Positions 5,710 through 8,028 of a stretch of DNA of 8,028 bases are shown in pieces. The stretch comes from Abditibacteriota bacterium (GTDB lineage Bacteria; Armatimonadota; UBA5829), in contig JAGDAG010000189.1 of assembly GCA_017959625.1 (NCBI GenBank), positions 1 through 8,028 of the forward strand. The letters are read 5' to 3'. The position numbers and the translations under genes are program-made. How positions within the stretch are numbered: the first letter of the stretch is position 1; the number at the start of each line of letters is the position of its first letter. The notes beneath the pieces were generated by a model, which made no database searches, was not told the origin of the DNA, and saw only the letters and a list, made by a program, of their open reading frames with translations.

Positions 5710-7533
5710 ATGAAAGTTTTTCTTTTGTGCGTTATTGTTTTTGCCTTGTCCGCCGCCCTGCGGGCCGACGTGATATACCGTTACACCATCAACGACGACG
5801 GGACTCCCCGGGCCTACGACGAGGCCCTGGCTGTTGCCTGCGTGCAGGGGATAGTGAACAGGGAGAAGCCCGTTTTGTGGGTGAATGCAAAAAATGAAAA
5901 GAAAGCCGACGTGTGGGAAGAGATACTCACGCAAAAAGGGCATTGGCTTTTCGGGAAACGCTGGGTGGATATCAAAAGCCTTCCCAATATAGAGGCCATG
6001 GAGGAACACAGGAAGCTCTCCAAGAGCCTGGAGAAAAGCTCCGGCGCCGGGGGTCCGAAGCTCCTTCCCCCCAGGCCGGTGGACGAAGATACCGTGGACG
6101 CCCTTGACGTGCTGGTCAGGTGTGCGAAAGGCAAAATAAAGGGCGCCGTGATATGGGATCCGGAGGTCCCCGCCACGGTGAACGTGGCCACCACCGCCGC
6201 CGGCGCCGAGGACCTGATAGTCCTGAGCCCGGAATTTGCCGAGCTGTATCTGCCCGGCTGGAAGCTTGAGGTAAAACACGATCTGCGGGGCAGGTTCGAC
6301 GGCTCGGAAACGGGTTCCGCCAAAAACGACGCCTACCGCTGGGCCATAAGGGAATATCTGGAAAAAGGGAAATGCTCCAAAGACTTTATATTTCTCAACA
6401 CCGACGCCTGGAACCAGAGAAAGGGGGGCACCATGGCCTGGGCGGTGGTCCGGGACTGGGACGTCATGAACCGGGGGTTCGTTTACGACCTTTCGCCCTG
6501 GGGGACGGAAACTCCGGGAGACGACCCGGACCAGCCTTTGGGGACCGATCTCGAGACCTATAAAATGATGCTCTCCGCCCTGTACAAACAGACCGGCGGA
6601 AAGCAAATGACGGAGCTGGCGGGGTTTTTTGATTTTGAAAAGTATTCCAACGCCGGCGCCGGGAGCCACCATCCCGTAGGCACCGAGTGGGAGACCGTGT
6701 ATCTCATAACTCCCTACAACTGCTATCAGAACACGGCGGACCACAACTGCTACAACAAATCGTTCCATTCGAAATTCCGGTTCAAAGCCCTGAAGCAGAA
6801 AGTAAACAAGCATCCCAAAGCAACGCTTGAGAACAAGGTGTATCTGTGCGTGCTGATGGCGGATTACGACAGCGCCACTCCCTTTTACGCCTTCCTGCCG
6901 AACTATTGGAAGGATCCCGCCCGGGGAACGGCGCCCCTTTCCTGGGGCATAAACCCCAATCTGATAAACACCTATCCCGACCTGATAAGCTACTACTACG
7001 AAACAGCCACGGAAAACGATTATTTCGTGGCGGACGCTACCTGCGCCGGGTATTTCAACCCCACCCGGGTGCTGCCGGAAAATATGCCGCTTTTTATAAA
7101 GCACAACCAAAAATACTACAAGGCCCTGGATCTGGATATATCGCCCATGGTGCTGGATATGCAGACTCCCACGCCTCTGGTAAAGGACGCCTTTGCAAAG
7201 TTCTCCCCCCGGGGCTACGGCGCCATGGTGGGCGACTGGCACGCTCTGGGGGCCGTGAACCCCGAGCCCCAGGTGTGGAAAGGCATGCCGGTGACCGACC
7301 TCTACAACGTGGGAGACGCGGCGAGCATCGCCTCCCTTATAAAAGGGGCCAAACCCGGCTCTCCGGCCTTTTATTACCTGAGGATAGTGTGGGAGGCGCC
7401 TTCTCCTGTCATAAGCAGGCTGGAGGAAGTGAAGACGCTGTGTCCGGAGTATGACATAGAGATAGTGGATCCCTACACCTTTTTTGACCTTCGGAAAGAG
7501 GATCTGAAAAAGAAGGGCATGGAGCTGAAATAA
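5710..7533 (+). CDS. Secreted GxGYxYP-family protein (putative glycoside hydrolase)
   Basis: A 607-residue exported protein with a signal peptide of about 19 residues (hydrophobic core, LRA before Asp20). The N-terminal part matches the GxGYxYP N-terminal domain: a Y-T-hydrophobic start, then VACVQGIVNREKPVLW (42-57). The C-terminal catalytic-type domain (about 376-600) shows VYLCVLMADYDS (377-388), WKDPARG..PLSWGINP (400-416), the YYYETATENDYFVA helix-strand (428-441), and the family signature region CAGYFNP (445-451). That signature is degenerate: canonical GxGYxYP has Gly where this has Cys445 and Tyr where this has Asn450. The usual SDGDN-like acidic motif appears as ADYDS (384-388). The family is called a putative glycoside hydrolase; no substrate is established. 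AAGGA at 5695-5699 serves the ATG at 5710. A near paralog follows at 7717, and a secreted repeat protein is divergent upstream. Confidence 0.87.
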   Translation: MKVFLLCVIVFALSAALRADVIYRYTINDDGTPRAYDEALAVACVQGIVNREKPVLWVNAKNEKKADVWEEILTQKGHWLFGKRWVDIKSLPNIEAMEEHRKLSKSLEKSSGAGGPKLLPPRPVDEDTVDALDVLVRCAKGKIKGAVIWDPEVPATVNVATTAAGAEDLIVLSPEFAELYLPGWKLEVKHDLRGRFDGSETGSAKNDAYRWAIREYLEKGKCSKDFIFLNTDAWNQRKGGTMAWAVVRDWDVMNRGFVYDLSPWGTETPGDDPDQPLGTDLETYKMMLSALYKQTGGKQMTELAGFFDFEKYSNAGAGSHHPVGTEWETVYLITPYNCYQNTADHNCYNKSFHSKFRFKALKQKVNKHPKATLENKVYLCVLMADYDSATPFYAFLPNYWKDPARGTAPLSWGINPNLINTYPDLISYYYETATENDYFVADATCAGYFNPTRVLPENMPLFIKHNQKYYKALDLDISPMVLDMQTPTPLVKDAFAKFSPRGYGAMVGDWHALGAVNPEPQVWKGMPVTDLYNVGDAASIASLIKGAKPGSPAFYYLRIVWEAPSPVISRLEEVKTLCPEYDIEIVDPYTFFDLRKEDLKKKGMELK

Positions 7534-7605
7534 AAACGCCCCCGTCCGCCGAAAAACAAAACGGGCCTGTCCGGCGTCGGACAGGCCCGTTTAACATGCG
7601 TTTTT
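7532..7605 (+). terminator. Two-tier hairpin terminator after the first GxGYxYP gene
   Basis: The inner hairpin has a 15 bp perfect stem (7559-7573 with 7578-7592) and a GCGT loop. The tail TTT-AACATGCG-TTTTT is interrupted. An outer pairing, AAAAACGC (7532-7539) with GCGTTTTT (7598-7605), encloses the inner stem and starts in the stop codon itself. It probably separates transcription of this gene from the paralog, which has its own -10 at 7680. Confidence 0.75.
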
Positions 7606-7676
7606 GCTGCCGGGAACTTCCGTCCGCCCTCGCCAGAGTAAAAATGCTGTGCGGGGTGGTTTTGCGGGCCTTCCCG

Positions 7677-7685
7677 TGTTATACT
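7677..7685 (+). promoter_or_regulatory. Extended -10 promoter of the second GxGYxYP gene
   Basis: TGT followed by TATACT (5 of 6) forms an extended -10. The 17-base position upstream has no good -35. The predicted start near 7692 gives a leader of about 25 bases that includes AAAGGA (7704-7709), seven bases before the ATG at 7717. With the terminator before it, the paralog is probably its own transcription unit. Confidence 0.5.
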
Positions 7686-7716
7686 GTATTTGAAGAAATG
7701 GCGAAAGGAAAACGGT

Positions 7717-8028
7717 ATGAAAACTTTGTTCGCTGCGCTGTCGCTTTTTATCCTGGCGGCGCAGGTATGGGCTGCTGGGCCCGTTATCTATAAATACACT
7801 CTGCTTGACGACTCCACTCCCCGGGCCTACGACGAGGCGGCCGCCGCGTTCTGCATGCAGGGGCTCCTCAACAGGGACAAGCCCGTATTATGGATCACCG
7901 GCAAAAAGGAAAACGCTCCCGACGTGTGGGAGAGGCTGCTTACGCAAAAGGGCCGGTGGCTCGCCGGCAGAGAGTGGCGGGAGGTGAAAAGCGCCGACGG
8001 CGACTCTCTCAGCGCCCTTTTCGGCCTG
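7717..8028 (+). CDS. Second secreted GxGYxYP-family paralog, N-terminal part (cut by window edge)
   Basis: An ATG at 7717, with AAAGGA seven bases upstream, opens a frame of 104 codons that runs off the window without a stop. It encodes a signal peptide of about 20 residues (hydrophobic core, then VWAAG) and then an N-terminal domain clearly paralogous to the gene at 5710. Over the 70 residues from VIYKYT to REVKS, 43 are identical, including TPRAYDEA, KPVLW, DVWE and LTQKG. QGLLNRDKP replaces QGIVNREKP. At DNA level the two share a 22-base identical block (5803-5824 and 7816-7837). The catalytic half is outside the window, so it is not known whether this copy keeps the canonical GxGYxYP signature. 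Same putative glycoside hydrolase role by family. Confidence 0.85.
   Translation, partial: MKTLFAALSLFILAAQVWAAGPVIYKYTLLDDSTPRAYDEAAAAFCMQGLLNRDKPVLWITGKKENAPDVWERLLTQKGRWLAGREWREVKSADGDSLSALFGL

Noticed and set aside
5650..7242. 530-codon minus-strand frame antisense to the GxGYxYP gene
   Set aside because: His/Val/Gly-rich shadow of a GC-rich gene, with no Shine-Dalgarno. The plus-strand gene has clear family motifs and a signal peptide.
7596..7793. 65-codon plus-strand frame spanning the paralog promoter
   Set aside because: It begins inside the terminator tail and overlaps the true start at 7717 in another frame. The frame at 7717 has a ribosome site, a signal peptide and 43 of 70 residues identical to the upstream paralog.
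1..8028. CRISPR arrays, insertion sequences, phage, toxin-antitoxin or defence genes
   Set aside because: No regularly spaced repeats, transposase motifs, terminal inverted repeats or defence-type domains were seen on either strand.

Overview
The window is GC-rich bacterial chromosome. It has purine-rich Shine-Dalgarno sites, sigma70-type promoters with an extended -10 (TGnTATAAT), signal peptides and frequent ATA isoleucine codons. The gene content is mixed. YqeG and VanW proteins are most familiar from Firmicutes and related phyla, whereas GxGYxYP proteins are best known from Bacteroidetes, Planctomycetes/Verrucomicrobia-like and Armatimonadota-like lineages. The promoters do not look like the Bacteroidetes type. 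My best guess is an uncultured, possibly gut-associated, non-Bacteroidetes bacterium. The phylum is not resolved.

Left part (1-613): the first 23 codons of a leftward gene are cut by the window edge. Upstream of it are an extended -10 and a GC palindrome. A roughly 330-base stretch without a convincing gene follows (170-480), rich in inverted repeats. It lies just downstream of a strong leftward promoter (503-532). That promoter is back-to-back with the rightward promoter of the next operon.

Centre-left (614-2653): a tight three-gene operon runs rightward. It encodes a TIM-barrel protein of unnamed function, a YqeG-type HAD phosphatase and a VanW-domain protein, with gaps of 4 and 5 bases. 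A perfect bidirectional hairpin terminator (2662-2691) separates it from the convergent gene.

Centre (2697-5507, minus strand): one large secreted protein of 936 residues. It has a signal peptide, a GLUG-like beta-helix, a FIVAR-like helical piece, InlB-B-like repeats and a disordered tail, with no visible cell-wall anchor.

Right part (5508-8028): transcribed divergently from the surface protein is a secreted GxGYxYP-family protein (putative glycoside hydrolase family) of 607 residues. It is followed by a strong terminator, a new promoter and the start of a second GxGYxYP paralog, which runs off the end. Of the 70 aligned N-terminal residues, 43 are identical between the two copies. The right half therefore looks like a secreted carbohydrate/surface locus, and the central operon like cell-envelope housekeeping. 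I see no CRISPR array, transposon, tRNA, rRNA or recognised defence system.
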